Below, piece after piece: positions 1-12,484 of a stretch of 64,000 bases of DNA (positions are counted from its first letter, which is position 1; every line of letters begins with the position of its first letter). Below the pieces are notes generated by a model. It worked only from the letters and a program-made list of their open reading frames with translations. It ran no database searches and was not told the origin of the DNA. The position numbers were made by a program, and so were the translations under genes. Origin of the DNA: Dysidea avara (taxonomy: Eukaryota; Porifera; Demospongiae; Dictyoceratida; Dysideidae); contig NC_089275.1 in NCBI RefSeq assembly GCF_963678975.1, positions 16,690,220 through 16,754,219 on the forward strand, in the 5' to 3' direction.

Positions 1-966
1 CAGTGGTCGGTTGAGACATATTACAATCTTAAGGCAGCAGCTGCTAAACTTGAGTGGTCGTGTTATATATGTGTCAGGTTAGCACGAACTGTGAATTGTT
101 GATGTATATTTACCTGATGAATTGTTTGTTCATTTATTACATGTTGTGGTCACGTGATGTCTCAACATATTAGAGTACAAGCCAAGTCTGAAGACAGGCT
201 GAGAATAATGTGTATAGCTGGAAAGAAGTATTGCCAACTAACGGATTCGAGTGTGAGGGCTTCTGTGTGCTAGGAAATTGAAGCTGGCTGTCCGTATGTT
301 GTCTGGAAGTGAAGATTAGTTTTACAATAGGTTTATAGTTTCTATAAGCTGCATAAACAGCAGTGTGTAGATTTTAGCTAGTTAGATGCACAAACACCTT
401 TTAATGTTACTGCCTAAGGGCACATTTTGTGTATGCATCATTTTCGTTCAAACATGGTCTAGGGGAAGCACCCAGGCCTTCCCCTTAAGACATTCCGGCC
501 ACTTTAAATCCGAACCCCCTTCAAAATAATCCTGGCTACGCCCCTGATTCTATACAATAATGCACTATACTTGCCCTCACATATCACATGATTGGCATAA
601 ACTATAAAGCATTTGTAGTAGGAATATTTCATAACACCGCAACAATGCATGCATAACGCAAAATTACAATCACCACATTAAACCTCATGTACATAGATGA
701 GCTACTGCTATAGCTACGTGCAGTTCGGGCACTACTCATAAACAATTAAGTAAGTAATAACTAGCTGCCCATAGCTGCATGGCATCACCCTTTCGTACAT
801 TAATTATTGATTATGTTTTTAGGCAGGTAATCCAGTTGGATAAAATTTTTATAATGTGTGTAGCTATTTCAACTCTTACCATCTACTAGCTACGTAGCTA
901 CAGTCAGTAAGCTATACAAGATAGTTACATGTTAATAGCTGTAGTGTTTATAAAAGTTCAGCTTAC
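1..966. other. non-coding stretch with one transposon end
   Basis: I see no coding exon here on either strand, although downstream exons of the mucolipin gene at 967-1386 would lie on this side. The sequence CCTGGCTACGCCCCTG at 531-546 resembles a hAT-type terminal repeat end, preceded by a pyrimidine-rich segment, so roughly 440-546 is probably a decayed DNA-transposon end. A TCACGTGA octamer lies at 150-157. Confidence 0.4.
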
Positions 967-1386
967 TTGAATTGTTACTAATATCACAAGTAGTACATGC
1001 AGTGTGGCCTTCCAAGGGAACCTCCTATGCTTTATATCCATCCATTTCTGTATGTGATCTTGAAACTGATACTTCAGCCTCTGCTTCACTTTGGTGTCTG
1101 CTTTGAGTATCTGCGTCCTTCTCTTCCACTGCTGATCGTCCTTAGCGGAATTACGTTCTGAGCTTGGCTGCACGTATTGAACATAACTGGTTAGCTCTTC
1201 TTCCGCGCCAGAAAGTTTTCGCGCACCATTGTACATTCGGCACAGGCTAAGACACGCCACGATTGGCCCATAGCAACAAGCTCCAAACGTGAACTGGAAC
1301 AATTTAGTACACATCCAGCCTATCCTAGAACTACAACTACGCTTTTCGTCTTCTACTTCATTGTCGTGAGCCTTGCAGTGTTTCAT
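967..1386 (-). CDS. mucolipin (TRPML)-like channel, first coding exon (paralogue A, partial)
   Basis: This is the N-terminal exon of a TRPML-type endolysosomal cation channel. It encodes about 140 residues ending in a basic stretch (KHRRFPWK) and a hydrophobic segment (LHVLLVILVTIQ) that corresponds to transmembrane helix S1. The same arrangement closes exon 1 of the complete mucolipin gene at 53600-54007. The exon ends at a GTAAGC donor (reverse strand, 961-966) in phase 0, the same phase as the paralogue. The first ATG in frame is at 1386; the frame stays open upstream to at least 1416 without an earlier ATG. The predicted protein has a Cys-rich patch before the basic region. Exon 2 onwards was not found in 1-966, so the gene continues beyond the left edge or is truncated. 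Assignment rests on exon-to-exon similarity with paralogue B and on the family pattern. Confidence 0.72.
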
Positions 1387-1538
1387 TTCCTTTTGTACTC
1401 GAGAAGATGCTATCAATTCAGTTTAGCAACGTCCTTAACCAACTGAATCTCCTCGCGCGGTTAGAATACTGACACGTTGTGTACTGGCTTAGTCAGTTGT
1501 GTACGAAAACAGCTTACTTGCATGCATTTCTATTTGCA

Positions 1539-1548
1539 GTCACGTGAT
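1539..1548. promoter_or_regulatory. CLEAR/E-box-like GTCACGTGAT upstream of mucolipin A
   Basis: GTCACGTGAT differs by one base from the palindromic GTCACGTGAC core bound by TFEB/MITF-type bHLH-ZIP factors. It sits about 155 bp upstream of the ATG at 1386. In vertebrates MCOLN1 belongs to the TFEB-controlled CLEAR network (established); the regulatory role here is inference. Confidence 0.35.
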
Positions 1549-1776
1549 CTGTAAATTAGTAAACGGTAATTATCAGTCATGTAAACAGTTAACTACTAAA
1601 CTTCACAGTGATCTTGACAAGCTGAAGCAGCTGACCCTCTTGACTCTATAGTGAAACTGGGTATTTTAAAGCATGTATCCTACTAAAATAGCTAATGATA
1701 TACGTAAAAGACCTGCATGGGCAGTTGACTGCAGAAGAAACCAGACAGTGTAGCTACACACTCAAGAGTCTTAAAT

Positions 1777-2159
1777 ATGCACTTGTCAATTTCATGCCCC
1801 ACCCCCACCCCCGGGCGTCGCCACACCCCAGGTGGGGATTTGACATTGCTTCTTGTCCCCAGTTGTCCAATTCACTGACCGATTTTCGGTAGTTGCATTT
1901 AGTGTAAACAATAAAATCGCACTTGCTATAATTTTACTAGCTACAGCCGGTACAGGGCAGGTTTATTACTAGTCGCATGCATGAAATATGCGCTTAGTCA
2001 TCCTTGAGGTGTTGTCAAATCCCCTACTATGGGGGTGGGGACATAGTGGGGATTTGACAGCCGATTTTGCCCCAGTAGTGGGAAATTTGACACCACGATT
2101 TGTCAAATCCCCTGTATTCCCCCACCCCCGGGGGTGGGGCATGAAATTGACAAGTGCAT
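1777..2159. mobile_element. MITE with about 30-bp terminal inverted repeats and repeated GTCAAATCCCC motif
   Basis: The left end (ATGCACTTGTCAATTTCATG) is mirrored at the right end, and the inverted repeat continues into a GC-rich block of C and G runs. Inside, the 11-mer GTCAAATCCCC or its complement occurs four times in alternating orientation (about 1835, 2015, 2048 and 2103). There is no coding capacity. Superfamily is undetermined because the target duplication is ambiguous. Confidence 0.65.
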
Positions 2160-2177
2160 TACTACAGGTGTTACAGG

Positions 2178-2548
2178 CAGCGGTGGAGGAAGTAGTTGAT
2201 ATGAGGGGGGGCTCCGCTGAGCTGACCCAGACTTATTTCTATAGTTTGGTAGGGGGAGACCAAAAAAAAAAAAAAAAGGTCACAACCAACTGACAAGAGC
2301 TTTCCACCTCACCAGCTACCATTTCTAGCTGATAAACTACATAAAAATCCTTACATAGCTCGCTACACACTGACTACTTTATTAGAGTGACTGCTCTATT
2401 AGAGTATCTCGATCTTTATCACGGTTTTCAGCCCCACTCCAAGAAAGATAATTTCGGTGTGATATCATTCTGAGGGGGGGCTAAGCCCCCCCTCAGCAGA
2501 CCGAGGGGGGGCTTTAGCCCCCTAGCCCCCCCCTTTCCGCCGCCTATG
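2178..2548 (+). mobile_element. hAT-type MITE, copy 1 (8-bp TSD GTTACAGG)
   Basis: The element begins CAGCGGTGGAGGAAG and ends TTTCCGCCGCCTATG, giving imperfect terminal inverted repeats. It is flanked on both sides by the 8-bp direct repeat GTTACAGG (2170-2177 and 2549-2556). It contains a poly-A run at about 2262-2277 and one copy of the dispersed 19-bp motif TACTCTAATAGAGCAGTCA (reverse orientation, 2388-2406). A second copy in opposite orientation lies at 56273-56612 with its own TSD. Confidence 0.85.
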
Positions 2549-2556
2549 GTTACAGG

Positions 2557-4129
2557 TGCTTTGTTCTGATATCGCATTATGTATTAGGTATCCTGTAGGG
2601 GTAGTAATGTGCATACAAACTGCAATCAGATTTTGAAAAATCAGCTTTTATAATGTCAACTATTTATAATCAAAATAAGACATTACAAACTAAACAATCA
2701 GCTTTACAGTAATTAGAATCACTAATCATGCAAATTCTGTAAAATATTTTATCAGGTGCATAAGTGCTTTAGTGGCGACACATAGCGTAGCATTAAGACT
2801 GCATTTCCAAAATCTAGTCATAAATAATTATAGTATACTAATTATTATTATGTGGGAAAACTGTTGATCTACACACATCAATAGATTGTGAGATATGCGA
2901 TTTTTAAACATTTCAATCTGGTATAGCTTGGGCTGGGAAAGTCAAAAAGTTGAAATTTTCACCATGAATGCGTAGTGTTTATACTTCACTTAATCCACAT
3001 ATATATACCATAATACTCTACTCACTTTTGATATATAGAAGGTCATTAGTTGTGTTTGTCTTGCACAGTAGATTCAAGCTATGTGTGTGACCTAATTTTT
3101 GATAAATCATAAATCTATGCACACACCAGTGAAGTTTTCACCATGAATAGATAGCCACACCTACTCTACACATTTGCACATGCCTTTGATTTCTGACGTG
3201 CTTGTGTTACAGATATACCATCATGAGAAAAGGTGGAGCTATACAACTAAATGTTCATGGAGCATAATTGTATAAGATAATGTCCTATGGGATTCTGTGC
3301 TGGCTACTAAGCCATTTGTCATGCTTTAGCTGACCCTATAGCTGTGCACAAACAATTATTTTATTTTGCACAACACCATAATACAAACTGAAGCAATTTT
3401 ACCCATTATAACATACTGCATCATGAAAAAAAAGGATGGCACCAGAATTAATGTTTTTGTCTGAATTAACACATGCACCAGCTATCAATTCTCGAAAGTG
3501 AAGTAGCCATTACGCTTCACTTTCAGCTATGTTCAGCCTGTTTCACAGTGTTATAAACAAAGAACAGTAGGAGAAGCACCCTTGGAAAATATGGATGATT
3601 CCTGTTTACAAGTTAGCCAACTTTGAAAATGGTGTGGGTGTAGTAGATAAATTGTAGGCAGAGGTCTCTTATGGGTTTTAAAGGCCTTATTATCTCCCAA
3701 AGATCAAAGGATTTTATGAATACCATTTTTTCTAAGACAATTTATGGCCCTGATGCCATAAAACTAGAAACCATTAAAGTGCTCAAATTCAGGCAGGTAT
3801 AATATATAGTTTTACCTCTGATGCCAGTATGGCTGCATTTGTAGTGCAGGTTTGTAGGGTATAGTGGGACCCCACATCCAAACATTTGTGTCAGTTCACC
3901 ATATCCAAACATTTGTGTCAGTTCACCACAAAAGTATTCAGATAAGTGCATTTGCTAAGCCCAATGAAACGCATTCATTTATATTACAAATTCTGTTCAA
4001 CTACTCTAATATAATAATCACCAGTGAACAAAATACTCTAACGAAGCAGTCACTAATACAGTTCAGCTAATTGACAGTTCAGTTAAATGACAATTGGGCC
4101 CTAATTTACAATGTTAATCCACCAGTAAG
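2557..4129. other. non-coding stretch with small local repeats
   Basis: No supported gene. A hairpin at 3494-3524 pairs GAAAGTGAAG with CTTCACTTTC. A 28-bp unit containing CCAAACATTTGTGTCAGTTC occurs twice in tandem at about 3875-3930. The short open frames here look random. Confidence 0.4.
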
Positions 4130-7100
4130 CTGATCAACGTGCTCTAGTATCCATTTATGAGTGCATAAATGTACTTAGAATATCATAACTCTAAATATAG
4201 CACTCCTCAAACCATATGATTTTTGTTGTTCCTTTGACAAGTACTCCACAAAATGTTTGAGCATCAATACCATCACAAATACAGCACAGTTAGTGATATA
4301 TAAACAACTGCTACCTACAACTGATGTGATACTATACAGTTACACTATGGTACAGATTAACTGGTACCTGTACAAACCTATGAAAAAGAAATACATGTAA
4401 CTAATCAGCCTATACAATCCATTCTCTCAGTACTATAGTTTGTGTGGTGGGGAATGGATTAATCCGATACACTGATGTCTCTTCTTTGCTGAGTAGGTCT
4501 CGTCTATTATTCAAAGCAGAGCCATGCTCTTGGTTGTTATTCTTTGCCATTGTTGTTGTAACATGTTGGTTGGAGTTGTTCTCCTTGCCTGTGGCCAGTA
4601 ATGATGGTGCTAATTTGGCAGTTTCTGTTGTAGTAGTGGAGTCAGGTTTTGTCATAACTTCAACATTGCTCTAGCGGTGTTGCAGTGAGCACAACTGTAT
4701 ATATAAAAGCATTAGACAGGTATATTATTCATATGAAAACTCAACATTTTAGAGAGTACAACACAAGGCAACATTGCTAGATTTGTGTGCAATTCTTCAT
4801 CTTTACACTATACAATACATACATCGTCAAGCATGTACATACATTGTGCTACGTAAATATGTACTTGGGATACCAATAACAATGTCCTGTAGAGAGTAAA
4901 CAATACCATAATTCTTTATATGCATTTCTGACCTCAAACCATATAGTACTGATTACAATTAAATTATGTACACATACCAGTGATTGAGCCATTTTTTTCC
5001 CACCAGCATGACCAACTGGTGACATCATTTTCCTAGAAGTCATTGTCACTGCAATCTCCTCCTTACTATCATGACCAAGCCTGCAATCAGTTGTAGATAA
5101 CACTTCTTGTTAGTAATCCAATATGTTTGTACACACACACATACACGCACACACACACTAGTGAATAAGATTTAAAGTACAGCACATGTACTGTACAACA
5201 TGTAGCCATGCACACTACACTACATTAGCTATATGCCATCATTTACTTGTTGGATATTCCGTGAACATGCGGTGGGTCATCCTTTACTTTCTTAGGAGAA
5301 TGGAAAGTGTACTGTATACGAGTATGTAGTAAACCATTCTCTCCAAGCGTGTGCCAGTGATGTGTCCCTTGTTACAGGACTGCAGAAACTCCATAGCTCA
5401 GTTCTCTTCACTCGATAATGTTGCCTCTGTTGAGAGAATTCTTTAGATCCTGCACTGTAACTGCAATGCCACAATCAGAAACACCTTTCTTCTTCTACAA
5501 GGCAATATCCTCAAATTGTTTAATCTTAGTCTGAACATTATCTGTAGCCTTCATGACAATGAGGCCATTTCTTTGTAAAACTTGGACATGCTAGTTGACT
5601 TAGAATTAGCAGGCATAGATAACCTGGATCTGATAACATCAGTAGATTCAGTAGTGACATTTTTAGCATCCACATGTAAAGACTTCGCTAGTTCATCAGA
5701 AATATTGGAACTTGATTCAGAACGTCTAGAAATTGCTGTAGTTAAACTGATGTATCGACGACCAGTCACCCATGAATAGCGTCCATAAGTAGCAGTAGTG
5801 ATAGGCTGCAATTTTTCCTCCTCCACTAACATTATCTACTACAAACATGAACATCTGTGTACAAAATGCTATATTATAAATATTGAAACAAGAAGTACAT
5901 ATGTATATAAATGAATACAAACAACATGATTAAACAATGCTTCAATATGCATGTAAACTATATCTATGCAGACAATGAATAATAATGGCATGCTGAAAGG
6001 GATTTTTTACATGGCCACTGCTGTTGCACATTCACTATACATTACTTCCTAAACAGCTTCTCTTCAAATGACTTTACTAACACAATAGAAAACCTTCCTA
6101 AAAAATTGCTTAATATATACACACCTGTATTCACCAGTATTTCTTGAGGAAGTAGAGTTGGGTACATCATGACTAACCATAGGAGCATTATCATTGACAA
6201 TCACAACTGGAATAGTGCTAGTTGCCAATTTCTCTCCACCATCAGCTGTCCCATCATCAAAATCAATCTTTGTGTAATGGATCACATTTACAGGACGGGT
6301 ATCAGTGGTAGTTTGTGCTCATGACTGCTTCCTTGTCCCCCATGGATCTGGAGGGACAAAGCCATTAATCTCTTTTTGACAGCATTGATAATCATCCTGC
6401 CAGCTTGTCGAGCACATTGCTGTTGCACTTTCTTTTGTCCCAACATTGACACAGTGATGTGGAGAACCAGTGTAGTCCAGTATCTCATTGTTGGATACTG
6501 ACTGAGCTGTTGTTAATAGTGTGAGAATACCTGTATGAAAAATCACAACACAAGCAACACCTTCATCTACACACAGTGTATTCACTATAGACATACATAC
6601 ATACTCCAGCATGTATATACAAAATTGAGTGTCCAAAATTCTGGGCATATTTTCAGATGGTTATTCAATTAGATATTTTTATTGAACTTGAGCAACCTAG
6701 TACAGTATGTTGCACTATATTGTAGTGTTCCACCGATACAGAAAAATACCTACCGATCTGATATCTAGCAGTAAATTTCATCAATACAGATACCGATAAT
6801 TTCCATATACAGTTTACACATCTCTCAAGTTAGCTATGTGTGACTGTTCTATTAAGCTATTAAGATAAGTGTGATGACTGTTCTATTAGAGTATTTCGAT
6901 ACAATCATAGTAACAGCAATACTTAAATAAATAATATGAACTCCTGGTAGAAGTTGCTCAATGGTTAACAAAGTACCTTTTATGCTAGAATAATGCTTAA
7001 CACTATTTCCAGCCTGATATACCCCAAGTTTTGCCAGCATAGTATTTGTAGTTATGATGACGAGTGGCTATGAATCAGTATCAGAATACCAAAATAACTG

Positions 7101-8190
7101 ATACCGATTGACATCAAAATACCCAATAACAGCTCTGATTTGATACTGATCTGATTATCGGTGGAATACTATATTGTGAACAACTCACCACATTTTTTCA
7201 GAATCATGGAGCAAACAACCAGATGACCAGTCACATACTGTCACAGACTCCAGTTCAGTGCACATGGTGTATATTAAAGCAGAAAATCACCACCAAACAA
7301 GCCAGAAGTATCACAGTACACTTGGTGTTTTGCCAGACACATGTCTAACAACTACAGATGCCTGTAATAACGATGGCTGCACATGACTTACCATTTCTTC
7401 AACTGAAAGTGCTATCCAAACTGGTTAAAATGTGGCAGGCACAAATAGCGGAAACTCCCTGCTGGTGGTATTTATAAGCTACGTATAACTAGTTTAGTTA
7501 ATTTTTTCTTTGAAAATAACAAGCGCATCCACCTATGTAATAACTAGAGTCTACGATGACTGCAATATACAGTGACATACAATATGTACCTGTGTTTCTC
7601 AGCCAAGTCACTGCTATTTCAGCCAACAGATTGGAGCATGTTAGCATATTCTCCAGAAGTAAACAACTGCTTGCAGACGTCTTCACTGGCTAGTTGACAA
7701 GCAATCAACTCATCTATGGAGTATATATCTCACTAGATTCAGAACATCCAAATAGTACTGAGGAATGTCAACAAGCAAACGAGTTCCAGCTAGCTGTGCT
7801 GAAGTGGGTTGTGAAAATTTTAAAACATCTTTCAATTAGACTGTCTTTAGTTTTCATACTTGGAGACACACTGTCATTCAAAAGTCTGTCTTGGTGGTTA
7901 CCTGCAACATTTGGTGGACTAGTGCAGTTTTCTTTAATAAAGGCTTTAATACTAGAAGTTTTCTGTAATGGGATATCCCTTGTCTGTGATGTTACGAATA
8001 AGTGGATGTGAAGTGGACTTTTTAATTGAAGAATTGTATGTACTACTTTTTACATCATCCTGATGATTAGTTGGCTGAAAACTCAACAAGGAGTTGGAAT
8101 ATGGATTAGCAGTCATGAGATTGCAAAGGCAACCAAATTGATATGCTGCCTTCAATCCACTGTGAGCATGTATCGATCTTGGACAGCCAT
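4130..8190 (-). pseudogene. partial duplicate of the ARHGAP11-like gene (3' half), broken
   Basis: This block copies about 22440-27560, the last five exons and introns of the intact RhoGAP gene, in the same orientation and order: exon 8 part (about 7600-8190), exon 9 (about 6130-6540), exon 10 (about 5230-5832), exon 11 (about 4975-5105) and exon 12 (4410-4677). It carries no RhoGAP-domain exons. It is disabled: the exon 12 copy has an in-frame TAG at 4671-4673; the exon 10 copy has an in-frame stop at 5551-5553 where the intact gene reads Arg; the exon 9 copy is split between frames near 6290-6350; the exon 8 copy has lost about 115 bp between two AGCATGTT repeats and has a short frame-shifting deletion near 7950. 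Introns are duplicated too, so this is a DNA-level segmental duplication, not a processed copy. Confidence 0.85.
6723..7168. mobile_element. hAT-like MITE shared with the parent gene (TSD CTATATTG)
   Basis: The left end TAGTGTTCCACCGATA is mirrored by TATCGGTGGAATA at the right end, and CTATATTG flanks both sides (6715-6722 and 7169-7176). The same element lies at the equivalent intronic place of the intact gene (25480-25910), where the right end has decayed. It therefore inserted before the segmental duplication. Its interior has GATACCGAT-type repeats and the dispersed 19-bp motif (6875-6893). Confidence 0.7.
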
Positions 8191-8439
8191 TCAGGAAACC
8201 AGTACAAAATAAAAAATGGCTGAATTATGTGGAGGAGGGAATAGAACCCCTCTGCACAGCTGAATCTTTTCACAAATCTATTTTTGATATCTTAAATTAA
8301 ACAAATCCCCCAGAAACTTGCCCTCATAAGTAATCTATGTTAGACTCATGAAGATCTACAGACATAAACTCAAGTAACTGATGACTTACAAACTACTAGC
8401 CATACTGAATAGCCAAAGCATAGTAAACAAGAAAGCATC

Positions 8440-10350
8440 ACTTGCTGTTTTCATTAAAGACCATGATCCAGATATTCTAGTCTGAAACATGGTTATAACC
8501 AAAGATTCTTTCTGCTGACATCTTCCCTCCTCATTATAACATAACAAGAAAACACAGAACAGATGGCTACAGTGGAGTACTTATAGCTCACAGAAATTCT
8601 CTTGACTGCTATGAGCTAAACTATGACTCTTCTGTTGAATCAGTAGCATGCAGATTTGTTCTGAACAATCAGACACTGATATTTGCTCAATATACAGACC
8701 ACCAAACAGAGACACTCAGTGCATACAGACCCACCTCAAAAGGCAGAAATTCTGAATAACTATTTTTCATCTGTTTTCAGTGACAAAAAGTCAACACCAC
8801 CAACCTTAGAAGAATATCCTATTCCAGATATTGCTTGACATGCATGGAGTAATGAATTTCTTAGATAACTTAGATCCTCACAAAGCCACTGGCCCAGACA
8901 ATATGCCCACATGCCTGCTGAAACAGTTTAGCCCAGAGCTTTCTGCAGTCTTCACAGTGATTTTTTCAAGCCTCTCTACAACATGCTATGTTCCAGCAGA
9001 TTGGAAAACAGCCAACATTGTCCCTGTTCATAAAAATGGCAACCGTAGCATTCCTAGTAACTACCGCCCAATATCACTAACCAGTGTTTGTTATAAGCTC
9101 CTTGAACACATCATCTACACACACATATTTCTCACCTTAACAAACATCAAGTACTAAGCGATAACCATTAGACAAGGGAGATTCTGGGAAACTCAATTAC
9201 TCTTAACCATAAATGACTTGGAAAGAAACCTAGACAATAACAGTTTTCAAAGCTTTTGACAAAGTTGACCATTCCTGTTTAATTCATTGATCACTATGGT
9301 ACACAAGGTAACATTCTATCCTGGCTAGGAAACTTTTTAACTCAAAGAACTCAGTGTGTCATCATAGAAGGTCATTACAGCTCTACAACCAACGTCACTT
9401 CAGGAGTAACCTCAAGGCTCTGTCCTAGCTTCTTTACTGTTCCTTTGTTTTATAAATGACCTACCAATATAAAAAGCAAAATAAAACTGTATGCTGATGA
9501 TGTACTTTTGTACTCAACAATCACAACACCAGATGACTGTATGTCACCAGTTACAAACTGACCTAAACAACCTAGAGCAATGGGCTAAAAGGTGAAACAT
9601 GATATTAATCCTTCCAAATGTGAGTTTCTTAGAGTCATTAATAAAATGAATCCCATGCATCCACATGTCTTATTACATTCAAAATGAAAAGATTAAAGAA
9701 GTACCTCATCCTAAATACCTTGGAGCTACTATAGACCAACACCTAATGTGGAAGACAGATTACACAAGGGCTAACAATGTCAAGAGCTTTCTCCAGTGAA
9801 ACCTAAAATCATGCCCTGTCAACATCAAAGTCACCTGTTACCAAAAGGTCAATTCTCGACTATGTATCAACCATTTGATCACCATATATACACAGGAACA
9901 CAATTCAAGCCCTAGAGTCTGTGAAAAGGAGGTCTGCTAGATTTGTATTCAACAACTACTCACCTTATAACAGTGTATCCAACATGCTTACTAATCTTGG
10001 TTGTAGTTCTCTTGCTGATAGGCAAAGTAAACATAGATTAGTAATGCTATTCAGAATAATTCACCATGCACCTTGTAGACATTAAGGCTGACCACCTCGC
10101 CCTTGTACCCACACTCTACATGTGGACACTCAAAGAGATTCTTACAATTACCAGCTAGAATTGATGCCTACCAACTCAAACTCTTTTTTTCCAAGCAGTA
10201 TCAAGCTATGGAACTCTTTACTGGATGATGTTGTAATTGTTTCTAACCTCAATTGTTTTAAGCAAGGAATAACAGGACTGTTATCTTAATTCTCAATAAT
10301 AATAACAAAGTGATTACTTTGTACATACATGCTCAGGCCTACACAGTAAT
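8440..10350 (+). mobile_element. LINE (non-LTR retrotransposon) remnant, EN plus RT
   Basis: Fragments of an APE-type endonuclease (about 8460-8720, motif DGYSGVLIAHR) are followed after an internal deletion by a reverse transcriptase. Readable RT blocks are KATGPDNMP near 8884, NYRPISLTSV near 9060, a frame-shifted SGV..QGSVL block near 9400-9430 and the catalytic LYADDVLLY box near 9485. A C-terminal FFPSSIKLWNSL block follows near 10175. Many stops and frameshifts make it dead. The order EN-RT and the tail motif point to the CR1/L2/Jockey-like group. Confidence 0.85.
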
Positions 10351-11581
10351 AAAAATTATTAATTATTCTGAGGTAAATGAGAATGGAGTATTTTCCGTAG
10401 TGATGCAGAGACACTTCTCGTATTGTTCTTCACTATATAATGGGTGGGACAAAGCTAAAAACGAAGCATAATGGTGACCCTGCTCATTTTTCAAATGTAT
10501 GATGGGTGTGTGTTCAGGCGAAAATTAATTTAGGTAGTGGTTACTGAGAGTTTCAAAGTGCCATACAGGAAATTGTAGTCAGTCCACTGAGCATGCAACC
10601 TAAATGCCTTAGTGCACTCAGCAACGATCCTCAGCCTGGAAAACATCTAGAACTATCACCCTTGTTGTCTCATAAAATTACAGACCGATCAATTTCCAAG
10701 AGTATTCTCTAACACTGCCATGAGTGGAGTCATAAGATCATGGAGTTGCCAAGTGCATGGCTCATGTGACTATATTCATCAGTCATTGATTCCTAATGTG
10801 TAACTTGGTGTAGCGTAACTGGAAAATTTGGATAATTATTTTACGATAAAATTGTCATCCAATATACAGTATGACTAGAACAATCCAATATATGTATATA
10901 TTTTTACAAATTTGGATGATGATTACTCATTTTGGTCACTCTAAAAAGATATGTATCATTTCCATACTAATAAAAATCTTCCAAAAGTAGATGAAAATAA
11001 GTCCACAATTTCCTTCCATTTTTGGAACTGGAACAGGCTACTCTGGGAAAATGTGGGCAAGGCTTATCCAAAAATTTATTGCTGAGGTTGCATTACACAG
11101 AAGCATGTTCTAAGTATTTTAGAAATTCCCCTGAGCAAAACAGATGCACAAGTGTAATGTACCAAAATACAGTTCAAGTTATGTGAACAAAGAGTAATCA
11201 ATGAACTGTACAAGATTATGATACCCATGTATATAGGAACCGACAAGGTTTAGTTTCAGGCATGTCAAAAAATACGTACACAAAGTTTTATAATATTATG
11301 TGCATGCATATAAGAACAGTAGTCTAAGAGATGTGGCAAAGTTTAAGATAAGTAATGCTATGATGATAAATCAAGCTGTTTATACAGTAATACCCAAAGT
11401 TTCAGTGCAGATTACATTGCAGCAGTAGCACAAGTGTAGTTCCCGTCAACCCTGTCAAACTAATTTTTAGAAGAAACTGATCACAAAAGTCTATAATAAC
11501 TATGCAGTGTATAAAAGTATAACTACATAATTGTTTGTGTCTGAATACGTACAACATCTGCATAGCTACATGAGTGCATTC
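10351..11581. other. non-coding stretch
   Basis: No supported gene, clear repeat structure or RNA gene. The left border is the 3' tail of the LINE remnant, and the right border is the 3' flank of the fibrinogen-like gene. I found no AATAAA just downstream of that gene's stop. Confidence 0.35.
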
Positions 11582-12436
11582 TTAGTGTACATAAAGTTCT
11601 ATTAGCTGCACGGCTGTATCTTCATTTTCATTTTGTTGATTATGACAGTTACGTATCTCAATATCATCATTAGTAGGATCAGCCAGTGTCTTACAAAACC
11701 ATGGAAGGCTTGCAGAGGAACAACAGAAGTTAGGAGGCTTACATCCTTTCCCAATCCACAATGGGTCTGTGTAAAACATTCCTTTAGATGGACTATCATC
11801 AACTCCACTGTCACAGTAATAATCATTTCCGATAAATGCTGGGACTATACCATTGAACATGTTAGAAGCACAAGGACAATAATTGTCATTTTCTTTTGTT
11901 GGCATTCTTTGAAAACCAGTAACATAAGCCCAAACATGTTCCCTTGTCTCTCCATGGCTGATAAGTATTCCATCCATCATATTATCAAGATTTGCGCTTC
12001 TCCTTGTATAAGGGCTAAATGCATTAGGACGTCCTACTTGATAGCCAACTACTCTACCACACACTTGACTGTAAGTTATTCCGTGGGTAGAGAAATGAGC
12101 AACTGCACATCCACCATCCTTATTACCACCACAAGAGCTTATTGGTGTTTTGTATAGGTTAAAGTTTCCAGGGCATTTAGACATTTCAGAAGACATGTTG
12201 ACATAAGCCACTCTGGTCCACCCTTGGCTACCACAACGTTTGTTCTCCATGTCACAGTAGACCTTCTCAGCAGAGTCTGCCAGTACATAGTAGCCAGAAG
12301 GTGTGTCTGGGAACTTGGTGAGGATCTCTTCACAAGAGGTGTACTTCAAATCATTGGTAAAGACCTCATCCTGGCATTGTAATGATAAGCAGAGTAGACC
12401 ACTAACAAGCACCACAAGTAGTTGAAAGAAAATCAT
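11582..12436 (-). CDS. secreted fibrinogen-like Cys-rich protein, single exon
   Basis: This is a 284-residue protein with an N-terminal signal peptide (hydrophobic LLVVLVSGLLCLSL, residues 6-19), so it is probably secreted. Residues 34-95 follow the start of fibrinogen C-terminal domains: CEEIL, then SGYYVL near 47, KVYCDM near 58, GWTRVAYVNM near 72 and CPGNF near 88. The rest does not continue as a standard fibrinogen domain. It has its own pattern: VCGRVVGYQVG near 125, HVWAYVTG near 167, CPCA near 187, FIGNDYYCDSG near 201, DPLWIGKGC near 224, a CC pair at 238-239, PWF near 245 and DDIEIRNC near 257. I recall this architecture from sponge and cnidarian secreted proteins, so a lectin-like or recognition role is possible but not shown. 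The start is the first ATG after a TATA box; no intron is needed. Confidence 0.82.
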   Translation of the reverse strand: MIFFQLLVVLVSGLLCLSLQCQDEVFTNDLKYTSCEEILTKFPDTPSGYYVLADSAEKVYCDMENKRCGSQGWTRVAYVNMSSEMSKCPGNFNLYKTPISSCGGNKDGGCAVAHFSTHGITYSQVCGRVVGYQVGRPNAFSPYTRRSANLDNMMDGILISHGETREHVWAYVTGFQRMPTKENDNYCPCASNMFNGIVPAFIGNDYYCDSGVDDSPSKGMFYTDPLWIGKGCKPPNFCCSSASLPWFCKTLADPTNDDIEIRNCHNQQNENEDTAVQLIELYVH

Positions 12437-12484
12437 CTTGTCTTTCTGATTTCAGAATGTGAACACACAGCCTAACCTTGCTTG

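Noticed and set aside
11633..12157. 174-codon antisense frame opposite the fibrinogen-like gene
   Set aside because: Shadow frame of the coding strand; no recognisable protein.
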